From the NCBI RefSeq assembly GCF_029624125.1, contig NZ_JARSBN010000001.1, forward strand, positions 203,901 through 267,900: DNA of 64,000 bases, written 5' to 3'. The number at the start of each line of letters is the position of its first letter. Within the stretch, counting starts at the first letter, position 1. The notes under the pieces are model-generated. The model saw only the letters and a program-made list of their open reading frames with translations, searched no databases and was not told the DNA's origin. Shown one piece after another: positions 20,947 to 29,422 of the stretch. The DNA comes from Winogradskyella marincola. Its GTDB lineage: Bacteria > Bacteroidota > Bacteroidia > Flavobacteriales > Flavobacteriaceae. The translations under genes and the position numbers were made by a program.

Positions 20947-22134
20947 TTAGTCTAAAATTTCAGTTACCTGACCAGCACCAACTGTTCTACCACCTTCACG
21001 GATAGCGAAACGTAAACCTACGTTCATTGCAATTGGTTGGATTAACTCAACAGTGATTGTTAAGTTATCACCAGGCATTACCATCTCAACACCATCTGGA
21101 AGAGAAATGTTTCCAGTTACGTCAGTTGTACGCACGTAGAACTGTGGACGGTAGTTATTATGGAATGGTGTGTGACGTCCACCTTCTTCTTTTTTAAGGA
21201 TATAAACCTCAGCTTTGAATTTTTGGTGTGGCGTTACAGAACCAGGCTTAACGATTACCATACCTCTAGAGATTTGAGTTTTCTCAATACCTCTTAATAA
21301 GATACCAGCGTTATCACCAGCTTCACCTCTATCTAATATTTGACGGAACATTTCGATACCAGTAATAGTAGAAGTTAATTTTTCTGCACCCATACCGATA
21401 ATCTCAACAGGATCTCCTGTGTTTGCAACACCAGTCTCAATACGACCAGTTGCTACAGTACCACGACCTGTAATTGAGAATACATCTTCGATTGGCATTA
21501 AGAAAGGCTTATCCATATCACGGATTGGCTCTTCGATCCAGTTATCACAAGCTTCCATAAGCTCCATAACTGTATCAACCCATTTTTGCTCACCGTTTAA
21601 TGCACCTAAAGCAGAACCAGCGATTACAGGACCATTATCTCCATCATACTCATAGAAAGATAATAAATCTCTGATTTCCATTTCTACTAATTCTAACAAC
21701 TCTTCATCATCAACCATATCCACTTTGTTCATGAATACTACGATACGAGGAATACCTACCTGACGACCAAGTAAGATATGCTCACGAGTTTGTGGCATTG
21801 GACCATCTGTTGCAGCAACAACTAAAATAGCACCATCCATTTGAGCAGCACCAGTTACCATGTTCTTTACGTAATCCGCGTGACCTGGACAGTCAACGTG
21901 AGCATAGTGACGATTTGCTGTTTGATATTCAACGTGAGAAGTATTAATTGTAATACCTCTTTCTTTTTCTTCTGGTGCATTATCGATTTGATCGAATGCT
22001 CTTGCTTCAGATAAACCTGCATCAGCTAATACTTTAGTAATAGCAGCAGTTAAAGTTGTTTTACCGTGATCTACGTGTCCAATAGTACCTATATTTAAGT
22101 GTGGTTTTGAACGATCGAAAGTTGCCTTTGCCAT
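20947..22134 (-). CDS. tuf: Elongation factor Tu
   Basis: From ATG at 22134 ([14 protein letters not shown]) the protein has 395 residues, the standard length; the 13 upstream codons of the open frame lie in the spacer and are not EF-Tu-like. G motifs [13 protein letters not shown] and NKVD and the C-terminal [16 protein letters not shown] are intact. It delivers aminoacyl-tRNA to the ribosome. It is flanked by tRNA-Thr upstream and tRNA-Trp downstream, so it is probably co-transcribed with them. Confidence 0.98.
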   Translation of the reverse strand: MAKATFDRSKPHLNIGTIGHVDHGKTTLTAAITKVLADAGLSEARAFDQIDNAPEEKERGITINTSHVEYQTANRHYAHVDCPGHADYVKNMVTGAAQMDGAILVVAATDGPMPQTREHILLGRQVGIPRIVVFMNKVDMVDDEELLELVEMEIRDLLSFYEYDGDNGPVIAGSALGALNGEQKWVDTVMELMEACDNWIEEPIRDMDKPFLMPIEDVFSITGRGTVATGRIETGVANTGDPVEIIGMGAEKLTSTITGIEMFRQILDRGEAGDNAGILLRGIEKTQISRGMVIVKPGSVTPHQKFKAEVYILKKEEGGRHTPFHNNYRPQFYVRTTDVTGNISLPDGVEMVMPGDNLTITVELIQPIAMNVGLRFAIREGGRTVGAGQVTEILD

Positions 22135-22179
22135 GTTTAATTTATTTAATCTTAATTTAATATTAGTGTTCAATTGCTA

Positions 22180-22198
22180 TTCTAAGTTTCTCTTAGAA
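22180..22198 (-). promoter_or_regulatory. Small hairpin between tRNA-Thr and tuf
   Basis: TTCTAAG (22180-22186) and CTTAGAA (22192-22198) form a 7-bp stem with a 5-nt loop just after the tRNA-Thr 3' end. It may guide tRNA 3' processing or protect the tuf mRNA 5' end. Confidence 0.35.
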
Positions 22199-22203
22199 AA
22201 AAG

Positions 22204-22275
22204 AGCCAATGACGAGATTTGAACTCGTGACCTCTTCCTTACCAAGGAAACGCTCTACCCCTGAGCTACACCGGC
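22204..22275 (-). tRNA. tRNA-Thr (GGT anticodon)
   Basis: Minus-strand cloverleaf with acceptor GCCGGTG/CATTGGC (two G-U pairs), anticodon loop TTGGTAA giving GGT, and T-arm with GTTCAAATC. Discriminator U. It is the tRNA directly upstream of tuf. Confidence 0.95.
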
Positions 22276-22300
22276 GTAAAGTATTTAGTATCCCTAACAC

Positions 22301-22330
22301 GAGACACCTGCCTTCGCAGGCTTTTTTTTT
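22301..22330. repeat. Palindromic element, family A (copy 1)
   Basis: CCTGC (22307-22311) and GCAGG (22316-22320) form a hairpin followed by ten T on the plus strand. It resembles the elements at 31667, 35376, 40513 and 42291. It lies between tRNA-Gly and tRNA-Thr(GGT), where it would be part of the tRNA precursor. Confidence 0.55.
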
Positions 22331-22331
22331 G

Positions 22332-22404
22332 AGCGGGAGACCGGGTTCGAACCGGCGACATTCAGCTTGGAAGGCTGACGCTCTACCAACTGAGCTACTC
22401 CCGC
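22332..22404 (-). tRNA. tRNA-Gly (TCC anticodon)
   Basis: Minus-strand cloverleaf: acceptor GCGGGAG/CTCCCGC, anticodon stem TCAGC/GCTGA with loop CTTCCAA giving TCC, T-arm CCGGTTCGAACCCGG. Discriminator U. Confidence 0.96.
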
Positions 22405-22522
22405 TTTTATAATTAAGTTTCCTTAATTAAAGGTTTTCAATATTTCAAAATTTTTCTAGACTTAAACAAAAGACGTTAATCTAAAAAAAAAAAAACAATC
22501 TCTACCTTGTAGAAATTTTTTG

Positions 22523-22605
22523 TGGGGAGAGCAGGATTCGAACCTGCGAAGTCGAAAGACAACGGAGTTACAGTCCGTCCCATTTGGCCGCTCTGGAATC
22601 TCCCC
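22523..22605 (-). tRNA. tRNA-Tyr (GTA anticodon)
   Basis: An 83-nt class II tRNA with a long variable arm (TGTCTTTCGACTTC region). Acceptor GGGGAGA/TCTCCCC, anticodon arm ACGGACTGTAACTCCGT with GTA, T-arm GCAGGTTCGAATCCTGC. Discriminator A. Confidence 0.96.
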
Positions 22606-22660
22606 AAAATTTAAATTTTCAATATTTCAAACAAAACACTTAAATCCTTAGTGTTTTTTG

Positions 22661-22734
22661 AGCCGATGGAGGGACTCGAACCCACGACCTGCTGATTACA
22701 AATCAGCTGCTCTAGCCAGCTGAGCTACATCGGC
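22661..22734 (-). tRNA. tRNA-Thr (TGT anticodon)
   Basis: Minus-strand cloverleaf: acceptor GCCGATG/CATCGGC, anticodon stem GCTGA/TCAGC with loop TTTGTAA giving TGT, T-arm GTGGGTTCGAGTCCCTC. It is the first gene of the tRNA-tuf-secE block. Confidence 0.96.
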
Positions 22735-22768
22735 TTTTCAACCTCTTTTCTTACACATTTTACCGCTT

Positions 22769-22796
22769 AAAAAAAGTCCGCTATTTCTAACGGACT
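22769..22796 (-). terminator. Terminator of the hibernation factor gene
   Basis: AGTCCG (22775-22780) pairs with CGGACT (22791-22796), loop 10 nt, and seven T follow on the minus strand. It lies 48 nt past the raiA stop. Confidence 0.75.
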
Positions 22797-22797
22797 G

Positions 22798-22827
22798 CAA
22801 ATGTATAATTTTATTTTTTTAATCAAA
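22798..22827 (-). promoter_or_regulatory. Promoter of the tRNA-tuf block, nested in the raiA terminator
   Basis: TTTTG (TTTG at 22827-22824) and TACATTTG (22805-22798) are separated by 18 nt, a good Bacteroidota promoter. The predicted start would be around 22791, inside the upstream arm of the terminator at 22769-22796, so transcripts made here would lack that arm and escape termination. Confidence 0.55.
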
Positions 22828-22844
22828 ACATTTTTGAAAAAAAA

Positions 22845-23153
22845 TTACACTTTTGTTCTAGCTCTTAATTTTTGCTTGCGCTTTTTTATTTGTCTTTCTA
22901 ATGAGGCAATCGCAATATCTGCCCCTTCTTCAAAGGTTTTACACTGCTTTTTTACTATAAAACTATCTCCTGGAACACTTACCTTAGCTTCAAAAACTTT
23001 ATTTTCTTTATCACTGGTATTTTCAACTTTTAAATAAACATCTGACTGAATTATCTTATCATAAAATAAATCTAGCTTATCCATTCTCTTCTGAATGAAA
23101 TCAATCAACTTTTTGTCTGCTGTGAAATTAACGGATTGGGTGTTTACTTTCAT
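22845..23153 (-). CDS. raiA: Ribosome hibernation-promoting factor (HPF/YfiA family)
   Basis: The 102-residue protein has the short-form HPF fold: VNFTADKKLIDFIQKRMDKL, an acidic-to-basic sheet with FEAKVSVPGDSF, and a helix with ADIAIASLERQIKKRKQKLR. It lacks the long-form C-terminal dimerisation domain. The family binds the 30S decoding region in slow growth. ATG at 23153 starts MKVNTQSV. It follows the recombinase gene in the same direction with a hairpin in its leader. Confidence 0.9.
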   Translation of the reverse strand: MKVNTQSVNFTADKKLIDFIQKRMDKLDLFYDKIIQSDVYLKVENTSDKENKVFEAKVSVPGDSFIVKKQCKTFEEGADIAIASLERQIKKRKQKLRARTKV

Positions 23154-23178
23154 ACACTACTTTTTAGGTTAAACATTT

Positions 23179-23205
23179 GTATTGAAAAGCATATTTTTTC
23201 AATAC
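23179..23205 (-). promoter_or_regulatory. Hairpin between xerC-like gene and raiA
   Basis: GTATTGAAAA (23179-23188) and TTTTCAATAC (23196-23205) form a perfect 10-bp stem with a 7-nt loop. No T-run follows on the minus strand, so it is better seen as a leader structure of raiA than as a terminator. Confidence 0.4.
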
Positions 23206-23229
23206 TTTCTTTGGTGTTAAGTTCTATTC

Positions 23230-24120
23230 TTAACGCTTATTTCTTGGATGAGATTTAGCGTACACTTTTTTTAATTCTGATATACTACTATGTGTGTAAA
23301 CCTGAGTTGCCGCTAAACTGGTATGACCAAGAAGTTCTTTTACTGCATTTAAGTCTGCTCCTCCATTTAATAAATGTGTTGCAAATGAGTGCCTTAATAC
23401 ATGTGGACTACATTTAGCTTTTGAGGAAGCTATACTAAAGTACTTATTTATTATTCTATAAACAAGCATTTCGTAAATCTTAACTCCCTTTTTTGTTAAA
23501 AATAAAAAATCTTCTTGTTCTACTTTTGGTAAGGTGTTTCTGTAATATAAATATTTATCAAAAGAGTTCGCTAACGAACTTAATAATGGCATGTAGCGTT
23601 CTTTATTTCGCTTACCTAAAACCTTTATTTGTTTTTTACCAATGTCTACATCGGATATTTTCATATTGACCAACTCGATTCTTCTTATACCTGTAGCATA
23701 AAACAGCTCTATAATTAGTTTATCTCTTGCTGTTTCAAAATCGACTACTTCTATTGACTCTTCTAATACCTGTCTTAACTCTTCTTCAGAAAAAGGCAAC
23801 TGCACCTTCTTACCTACCTTTAGAGCTTTATGCTTTCTTAATGGATTAGACTCTAATTGCTGGCTCTTTTGTAAGAATTTGTAATAGGAATTAAGTGAAG
23901 AAACTTTTCTATTAATCGTTCTATTTGAAATACCACTGTTAACCAACTCAACAATCCATTGTCTTATTTCTGAATAATCTACTTTTTTAATGGGCTCTGA
24001 ATCGTGATTTTTATCTAAAAACTCTTGAAACACTTCTAAGTCTCTAAGGTATGCCAACACGGTATGCTTAGAGTAATTCTTTTCTAATGCTAAATATTCT
24101 GAAAATGCTTTTAGACTCAT
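23230..24120 (-). CDS. xerC: XerC/D-like tyrosine recombinase
   Basis: The 296-residue protein has an N-terminal SAM-like core-binding domain (residues 1-90) and a C-terminal catalytic domain. Visible catalytic residues are R146 (ATGIRR), K170 (GKRNKER), H240 and R243 (HVLRH), H266 (LGHTS) and Y275 (VYTHSS). Length and residues fit chromosome-dimer recombinases of the Xer type. No mobile-element context is seen; the neighbours are housekeeping genes, so a Xer role is more likely than an integrase role. Confidence 0.85.
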   Translation of the reverse strand: MSLKAFSEYLALEKNYSKHTVLAYLRDLEVFQEFLDKNHDSEPIKKVDYSEIRQWIVELVNSGISNRTINRKVSSLNSYYKFLQKSQQLESNPLRKHKALKVGKKVQLPFSEEELRQVLEESIEVVDFETARDKLIIELFYATGIRRIELVNMKISDVDIGKKQIKVLGKRNKERYMPLLSSLANSFDKYLYYRNTLPKVEQEDFLFLTKKGVKIYEMLVYRIINKYFSIASSKAKCSPHVLRHSFATHLLNGGADLNAVKELLGHTSLAATQVYTHSSISELKKVYAKSHPRNKR

Positions 24121-24181
24121 TTCTTTTTTCTAGAATTTTAAATATAGTTTTTTTTACTTCGCTTAAAGTGTTTGTAAACAA

Positions 24182-24206
24182 AAAAATCCTGCTTGTAGCA
24201 GGATTT
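24182..24206 (-). terminator. Terminator of the acyl-CoA dehydrogenase gene
   Basis: AAAATCCTGCT (24182-24192) pairs with AGCAGGATTTT (24196-24206) with a 3-nt loop; a run of T follows on the minus strand. It starts 24 nt after the stop codon. Confidence 0.85.
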
Positions 24207-24229
24207 TCTTTATTGTTTAAACCTAAGTT

Positions 24230-25396
24230 TTAAGTTGCTGGCTTGTATGACTTTTTATCGATAATAATTTTAGATAAAATTTCTTTTAGGATTTCTGATG
24301 TACCCCCACCAATAGGTCCTAATCGGCTATCTCTAAAGATTCTTGCTAATGGATATTCTTCCATATAACCATAACCTCCTAAAAACTGAAGACAGTTATA
24401 AGCCACTTCATCTGCCATTTTGGTTGACTTTAATTTAGAGATTGTTGCTTCTTCTACAACATATTCGCCTTTATTTAAACGATCTGCCACCATATAATTG
24501 TAATGTTTACACAATTGCATATCTGCATGCATATCAACATATCTATGGCGCAAAGCCTGATATTTATCTAAAGAATTTCCAAAAGTTGTTCTTTCAGACA
24601 TGTATTGTAACGTGTACTCTAAGGCATATTCTGCTCTAGCATGCGCATTTATTCCCATAATGAGCCTTTCTAAAGCAAAATGCTGCATAATGTATGCAAA
24701 CCCTTTTCCTTCTTCTCCCATTAATTGATTAGCAGGCACTTTTACGTTATCAAAAGCGATCTCTCCTGTATCTGATGCTCTCCAACCTAACTTGTCTAAT
24801 TTAGTTGCCGAAACACCCTCTGCATTGCTATCTATAACAAACATGCTGATACCTTTGTTACCTAGCTCTGGATTCGTTTTTGCCGCAACTACCATGTAGT
24901 CACTATAAACTCCATTGGTTATAAAAGTTTTAGATCCGTTTAAAATATAATAATCTCCTTCTTTTACTGCTGTAGTTCTCATACCTGCCACATCACTTCC
25001 ACCAAATGGTTCAGTAACACATAGACAACCTATTTTATCTCCAGAAATGCTATCTGCTAGATATTTTGATTTTATAGCATCATCACCTTCTTTATTGAGA
25101 TGTGTCATTGCTAAATAAGTATGCGCCCAAATTGCAGCAGCAAATCCACCAGAATTGATTCGTTGTAATTCTTCTAAAAGAATTACGGTATAAAATAAAT
25201 CTAGATCTAATCCACCATATTTTTCTGGATAGGCCAAACCGAAATAACCCATATCGCCAAACTTTTTCCAAATGAAGCGCTCTATAGAGCCTGTTTGCTC
25301 CCATTTTTCAATATGAGGTACTACTTCTTTTTGTAGGAAGTCTCTTAGACTTTCTCTAAATAAATTATGTTCTTCTGTGAAATATATATTTGACAT
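24230..25396 (-). CDS. Acyl-CoA dehydrogenase
   Basis: The 388-residue flavoprotein has the three acyl-CoA dehydrogenase domains: an N-terminal helical part, a sheet domain with CLCVTEPFGGSDVAGM and NGSKTFITNG, and a C-terminal helical domain with LGGYGYMEEYPLARIFRD. The usual MCAD-type catalytic Glu near the C-terminus is replaced (IGGGTSEI), while the Glu in FALERLIMG fits the isovaleryl/long-chain dehydrogenase position. A TATATTTG box (25428-25421) upstream lies in the end of the preceding gene. The substrate is not certain. Confidence 0.9.
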   Translation of the reverse strand: MSNIYFTEEHNLFRESLRDFLQKEVVPHIEKWEQTGSIERFIWKKFGDMGYFGLAYPEKYGGLDLDLFYTVILLEELQRINSGGFAAAIWAHTYLAMTHLNKEGDDAIKSKYLADSISGDKIGCLCVTEPFGGSDVAGMRTTAVKEGDYYILNGSKTFITNGVYSDYMVVAAKTNPELGNKGISMFVIDSNAEGVSATKLDKLGWRASDTGEIAFDNVKVPANQLMGEEGKGFAYIMQHFALERLIMGINAHARAEYALEYTLQYMSERTTFGNSLDKYQALRHRYVDMHADMQLCKHYNYMVADRLNKGEYVVEEATISKLKSTKMADEVAYNCLQFLGGYGYMEEYPLARIFRDSRLGPIGGGTSEILKEILSKIIIDKKSYKPAT

Positions 25397-25411
25397 AGAT
25401 TATGGTTTTCT

Positions 25412-26293
25412 TTATAATCGCAAATATAATTTAATTATCTCTAATTTTTTAACAGGAAAATCTTCAATTTTTGTTAATTCTTCAAAAGAGTTAAAACCAT
25501 CTCTCAGTGTTCGTTCTTCAATAATATTTTTTGCTACTTCGTAATCTATATACTTAATAAGCACAAGCTGATCTCTAGTAGCAGTATTGATATTATATGT
25601 CTTAATGACTCTTGGATTTTTTACCGTAAAATCGTTTTTAATTCTCTCTATAACTTCTGGCATTAATCCATAAACCTCTGTCAGTTCTACATCTGCTACA
25701 AAACCTCCATACTTTTCTCTGTACTTTATGATGCGCTCGGACAATTTTTCTCCTACACCATAGACTTTTTGAAGTTGACTAGCTGTCGCTTTGTTTAAAT
25801 CTATTTTTTGATCAAAAGTTTTCGGTTTAGCACTACTCGAGAAGAAATTGCTATTGTTATTTGATTTTGGTTTTGGGTTAGTGACCCATTCTGGAAATTT
25901 AAAATAAGGAGATATCCTATTGAGTAATGAATCTGAAACCCTTGTAACGTCTTGAAATTGTTTTGCCGAATTAACCCATTGATTCCGTGCTCTAAATTGA
26001 TGAAGTCTATCTATTTCCTCAATAGTCATACCTAGTGTATAACCTTTGTAATCTGTTATGTAATTTGGGTTGAAAGGATAAATTTTTGGTTTACTATTTT
26101 CTATCTCCACCAAACGAAGTGAATCTAATTCTTTTTTAAAAGCATTGATTTCATTGTTTTCTTTTGAAGGAATACCACCTGAAAAATCAACAAAGGCATA
26201 GATGCACTGCAATGCAATTATAACTATCACTAATAAAAAAATCCCATTCCGTTGTTGATTAGAAAACTGGAAATGGGATTTTATATTTTTCAT
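25412..26293 (-). CDS. Membrane-anchored helix-hairpin-helix (ComEA-like) protein
   Basis: The 293-residue protein has an N-terminal membrane anchor (about residues 17-36), a middle region with NPNYITDYKGYTLGM, and two C-terminal HhH units: DLNKATASQLQKVYGVGEKL followed by SERIIKYREKYGGF, and NINTATRDQLVLIKYIDYEV. HhH motifs bind DNA without sequence preference. In this phylum such proteins are common and may act in DNA uptake or repair; the task is not shown here. It is 11 nt after the symporter gene. Confidence 0.85.
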   Translation of the reverse strand: MKNIKSHFQFSNQQRNGIFLLVIVIIALQCIYAFVDFSGGIPSKENNEINAFKKELDSLRLVEIENSKPKIYPFNPNYITDYKGYTLGMTIEEIDRLHQFRARNQWVNSAKQFQDVTRVSDSLLNRISPYFKFPEWVTNPKPKSNNNSNFFSSSAKPKTFDQKIDLNKATASQLQKVYGVGEKLSERIIKYREKYGGFVADVELTEVYGLMPEVIERIKNDFTVKNPRVIKTYNINTATRDQLVLIKYIDYEVAKNIIEERTLRDGFNSFEELTKIEDFPVKKLEIIKLYLRL

Positions 26294-26304
26294 GTTATAT
26301 CTAA

Positions 26305-27981
26305 TTACATATGCTTAGATAAATCTTCGTGTCCTTCTTCTAGTGCTTCAGCTTTTTTATTAATGGCGCCCATATAACGAGTCATTTCTTGTCTAACTTT
26401 TGGGAACAGTAATAATAAACCAATCATATTTGGAAATACCAATGCTAAGATCATAGCATCAGAGAATTTTATTACCGCATCTAAAGTTGCTGCTGCACCA
26501 ATAATAACAAATAGTAAAAATAAAACCTTATATGTTAAGTCTGCTGTTCTACCTCTACCGAAAAGGTACTTCCATGATTGTAAACCATAGTAAGACCATG
26601 AAATCATTGTTGAAAATGCAAATAATACAATTGCAATAGTAAGCACATATGAAAATCCTGGAATTACAGAATCGAAAGCTTCAGAAGTTAAATCTACTCC
26701 ACCTATTTTTTGTTGTGTTGCAGTAATCATAACATTACTTCCTTCTACGGCTCCGTACTCAAAAACACTTTGCATGTTAGCGCCATCTATATTAAAGAAA
26801 ATGATAACTAAAGCAGTCATAGTACATATTACTACTGTGTCTATAAAAGGCTCTAATAATGCAACCACACCTTCTGATGCAGGATATTTTGTCTTTACTG
26901 CAGAGTGGGCAATTGCAGCAGAACCAGCACCAGCTTCATTAGAAAACGCAGCTCTTTGGAATCCTACAATAAGCACTCCTATAAAACCACCTAAACCTGC
27001 CATAGGTGTAAATGCTCCTTTAAATATTAACCCAAACGCGTCGTCTATATAACTTATGTTTGCGAAAATGATTATCAGAGACGCTAAAACATAAATACCT
27101 GCCATAAATGGTACTATTTTTTCAGTAATCTTTGCTATACGCTTTATACCACCTATAATTACAATACCTACTAAAACAGCTAAAACAATTCCTATAATAA
27201 AACCAGAGCTTCCGCCTTCTAGTCCCATTAAAGAAGACAACTGTACAGTTGCTTGGTTAGATTGAAATGCATTACCACCACCAAATGATGCTCCAACACA
27301 CAAAATTGCGAACAAACCTGCTAGTATTTTTCCTAAGCCAGCTTTACCTGTTGCTTTAAGTCCTTTTGATAAGTAGTACATTGGCCCTCCATAGATTGTA
27401 CCATCTTCACCAACATCTCTGTATTTAACACCAAGTGTACATTCTACAAATTTTGTTGCCATACCTAGCAGACCACATACAATCATCCAAAACGTAGCAC
27501 CAGGACCCCCCATTGCTATAGCCACAGCTACACCTGCAATATTACCTAAACCTACAGTTCCAGAAACGGCAGTTGCTAAAGCTTGAAAATGCGAAACTTC
27601 ACCTGCAGCACTTTCGTCTCTTATGGTATCTTGGATATCTTCTTCTGCCAATGGCTCATCATTGTCATATAATTTATCTACACCATGCTTTTCTATATCT
27701 ACATATTTTCCTCTTACAGTATTAATTGCTGTTGGAAAACGCATAATGCTTGGTACTTTAAAATAAATTGTAAAAAAAGTAGCACCAAATACTAATAGAA
27801 TTACCACAATTGGCACATCTAGTCCTGCAATAGGAACTGAAGTTAATATTAAACCTTCCCACCATTCTGCAAATGGCATAAAAGCATCATTTATTTGCTC
27901 ATCTATACCCTTTTCTGCTTCTAAAGCATAATTAAAAAAGGGTAATAAAAATGTAAAATAAGACAGAAGATATTTCTTCAT
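26305..27981 (-). CDS. Alanine/sodium symporter (AGCS family)
   Basis: The 558-residue protein has a short N-terminal hydrophobic signal, a long loop and about ten membrane helices. ATAVSGTVGLGNIAGVAVAI and the stretch FSNEAGAGSAAIAHSAVKT are AGCS signatures for sodium-coupled uptake of alanine or glycine. An acidic insert (about residues 95-130, EPLAEEDIQDTIRDES) precedes the first conserved helix. It is probably co-transcribed with the HhH gene. Confidence 0.93.
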   Translation of the reverse strand: MKKYLLSYFTFLLPFFNYALEAEKGIDEQINDAFMPFAEWWEGLILTSVPIAGLDVPIVVILLVFGATFFTIYFKVPSIMRFPTAINTVRGKYVDIEKHGVDKLYDNDEPLAEEDIQDTIRDESAAGEVSHFQALATAVSGTVGLGNIAGVAVAIAMGGPGATFWMIVCGLLGMATKFVECTLGVKYRDVGEDGTIYGGPMYYLSKGLKATGKAGLGKILAGLFAILCVGASFGGGNAFQSNQATVQLSSLMGLEGGSSGFIIGIVLAVLVGIVIIGGIKRIAKITEKIVPFMAGIYVLASLIIIFANISYIDDAFGLIFKGAFTPMAGLGGFIGVLIVGFQRAAFSNEAGAGSAAIAHSAVKTKYPASEGVVALLEPFIDTVVICTMTALVIIFFNIDGANMQSVFEYGAVEGSNVMITATQQKIGGVDLTSEAFDSVIPGFSYVLTIAIVLFAFSTMISWSYYGLQSWKYLFGRGRTADLTYKVLFLLFVIIGAAATLDAVIKFSDAMILALVFPNMIGLLLLFPKVRQEMTRYMGAINKKAEALEEGHEDLSKHM

Positions 27982-28069
27982 GAGTGTAGTAATTAGTTAG
28001 TTTTTGTTATTAAAAGTTGACAATATGCTAAAAAAAAATGAGTTTTTAAAGCTAGTGACGTTAAAAAGG

Positions 28070-29101
28070 CTATCCTTCTTGCTCTATGTTATATTTAGAA
28101 TTAAGTCTTTCTATTTGCTCAGGACGACCTAAAACTATAATTTTTGATCCAGAAACTAATCTAGTATCTGCTTCTGGGTTAACAATGTACTCTCCATTTT
28201 CATCCTTGAATCCTATAACTGTACATCCTGTTTTTTTTCTTAAATCTAGGTCTCTTATTGTTTTTATATGAGTGATGTCGTAAAGTAACTCTACTTTAAT
28301 TTCTTCGATATTAATATTGCGTTCTCCAACAATACCTAGGTTATCTATAAACTCTACCAAATCTGGAATTACTACCAAAGATGCCATATGATCTCCACCT
28401 ATTTTATCTGGTAGAATAACATTGTTAGCGCCTGCTAATTTTAATTTATTGTATGACGTTTCTTGAGATGCTCTGCTTATAATGCAAAGCTCATTATTTA
28501 TTTGTCTGGCGGAAAGCACCACAAACAAGTTGTCTGCATCACTTGGTAATGCTGTTATTAAAGTACTTGCACGTTCTATACCTGCTTGTATTAATGTTTC
28601 GTCTTCATTGGCATCACCAAACACATATGCCAATCCATCTTCTTGCAAACGCTCTATTATATCTTTATCTCGTTCAATAATCACATAAGGCTTTCCGTAA
28701 TCCTGTAATTTCTTTGCCGCTTGCTTTCCGTTACGCCCAAATCCACAAATAATTATATGGTTAGACATGGCTTCGATCTCCTTTTGCATTTTACGTTGTT
28801 TTATGTCTTCAAAATTATTTCTACTCAAAATATATTCTGTAATTATAGATATAGCATAACCTACTATAACAACACTTGCTAAAATAAGGCATATTGTAAA
28901 TATTTTTGACTCTGTATCTAATGGATAAGGAACTTCAAAACCAACAGTAGTTATGGTTATAACTGTAAAATAAACTGCATCAATCCATGGATAACTTGAA
29001 ATGAATCTATACCCCAAAACACCCATAACCATTAATAACACAAGCATCATGATTGCTGTGTAAATTTTAGATCTATAGAGTCTTAAAAGTGGATTATCCA
29101 T
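28070..29101 (-). CDS. Two-helix potassium channel with RCK (TrkA-N) domain
   Basis: The 343-residue protein has TM1 (about 14-34), a pore loop with the filter TTVGFEVPYP, TM2 (about 70-92), then a cytoplasmic Rossmann RCK domain starting IIICGFGRNGKQAAKKL (about 115-131) and a TrkA-C domain. The filter reads TVGF rather than TVGYG. Such channels are gated by ligands bound to the RCK ring. The gene is 5 nt downstream of the PspC-domain gene in the same direction. Confidence 0.92.
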   Translation of the reverse strand: MDNPLLRLYRSKIYTAIMMLVLLMVMGVLGYRFISSYPWIDAVYFTVITITTVGFEVPYPLDTESKIFTICLILASVVIVGYAISIITEYILSRNNFEDIKQRKMQKEIEAMSNHIIICGFGRNGKQAAKKLQDYGKPYVIIERDKDIIERLQEDGLAYVFGDANEDETLIQAGIERASTLITALPSDADNLFVVLSARQINNELCIISRASQETSYNKLKLAGANNVILPDKIGGDHMASLVVIPDLVEFIDNLGIVGERNINIEEIKVELLYDITHIKTIRDLDLRKKTGCTVIGFKDENGEYIVNPEADTRLVSGSKIIVLGRPEQIERLNSKYNIEQEG

Positions 29102-29106
29102 AGTTA

Positions 29107-29334
29107 TTACAAATCGAATACAGATGTGCGCTTAGTGTAAATTATATCTTTTATTCGCATCCAAAAGGCTAAAAACAGATATAGGGCAAATCCAAAACCT
29201 ACAGTTACAAAAGTGAGATACATAAATGATGTTCTTACAATCTTTGCTCTTATACCCAAACGGTCTGCAATACGCTGACAAACATAATAGCCTCGTTTCT
29301 GAAAATAGTGTAATAATTTGTAGAATAAATTCAT
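29107..29334 (-). CDS. PspC-domain membrane protein
   Basis: The small protein (75 residues from MNLFYK; an ATG two codons earlier is possible) has the PspC pattern: a basic amphipathic helix with ICQR-like ADRLGIRAKIVRTSFMY followed by one membrane helix with VGFGFALYLFLAFW. PspC proteins act in envelope stress in other phyla. Here it sits directly before the K+ channel and may be translated with it. Confidence 0.8.
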   Translation of the reverse strand: MNLFYKLLHYFQKRGYYVCQRIADRLGIRAKIVRTSFMYLTFVTVGFGFALYLFLAFWMRIKDIIYTKRTSVFDL

Positions 29335-29422
29335 CTGCAAACAGATACAATTTTTAAATTATAATGAATTTACCATATAAAAATGCTAGCAATACGTGGC
29401 AAATTTCACAATCGCAATGTAG

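Noticed and set aside
22204-22734. tRNA cluster as integration site of a mobile island
   Set aside because: No duplicated tRNA ends or integrase beside them; order with tuf and secE is ancestral.
23230-24120. Phage or integron integrase
   Set aside because: Housekeeping neighbours, Xer-like length and no attachment sites or cargo genes.
29132-29350. 72-residue minus frame overlapping the PspC gene
   Set aside because: Other frame of the same sequence; the PspC frame has the recognisable motif.
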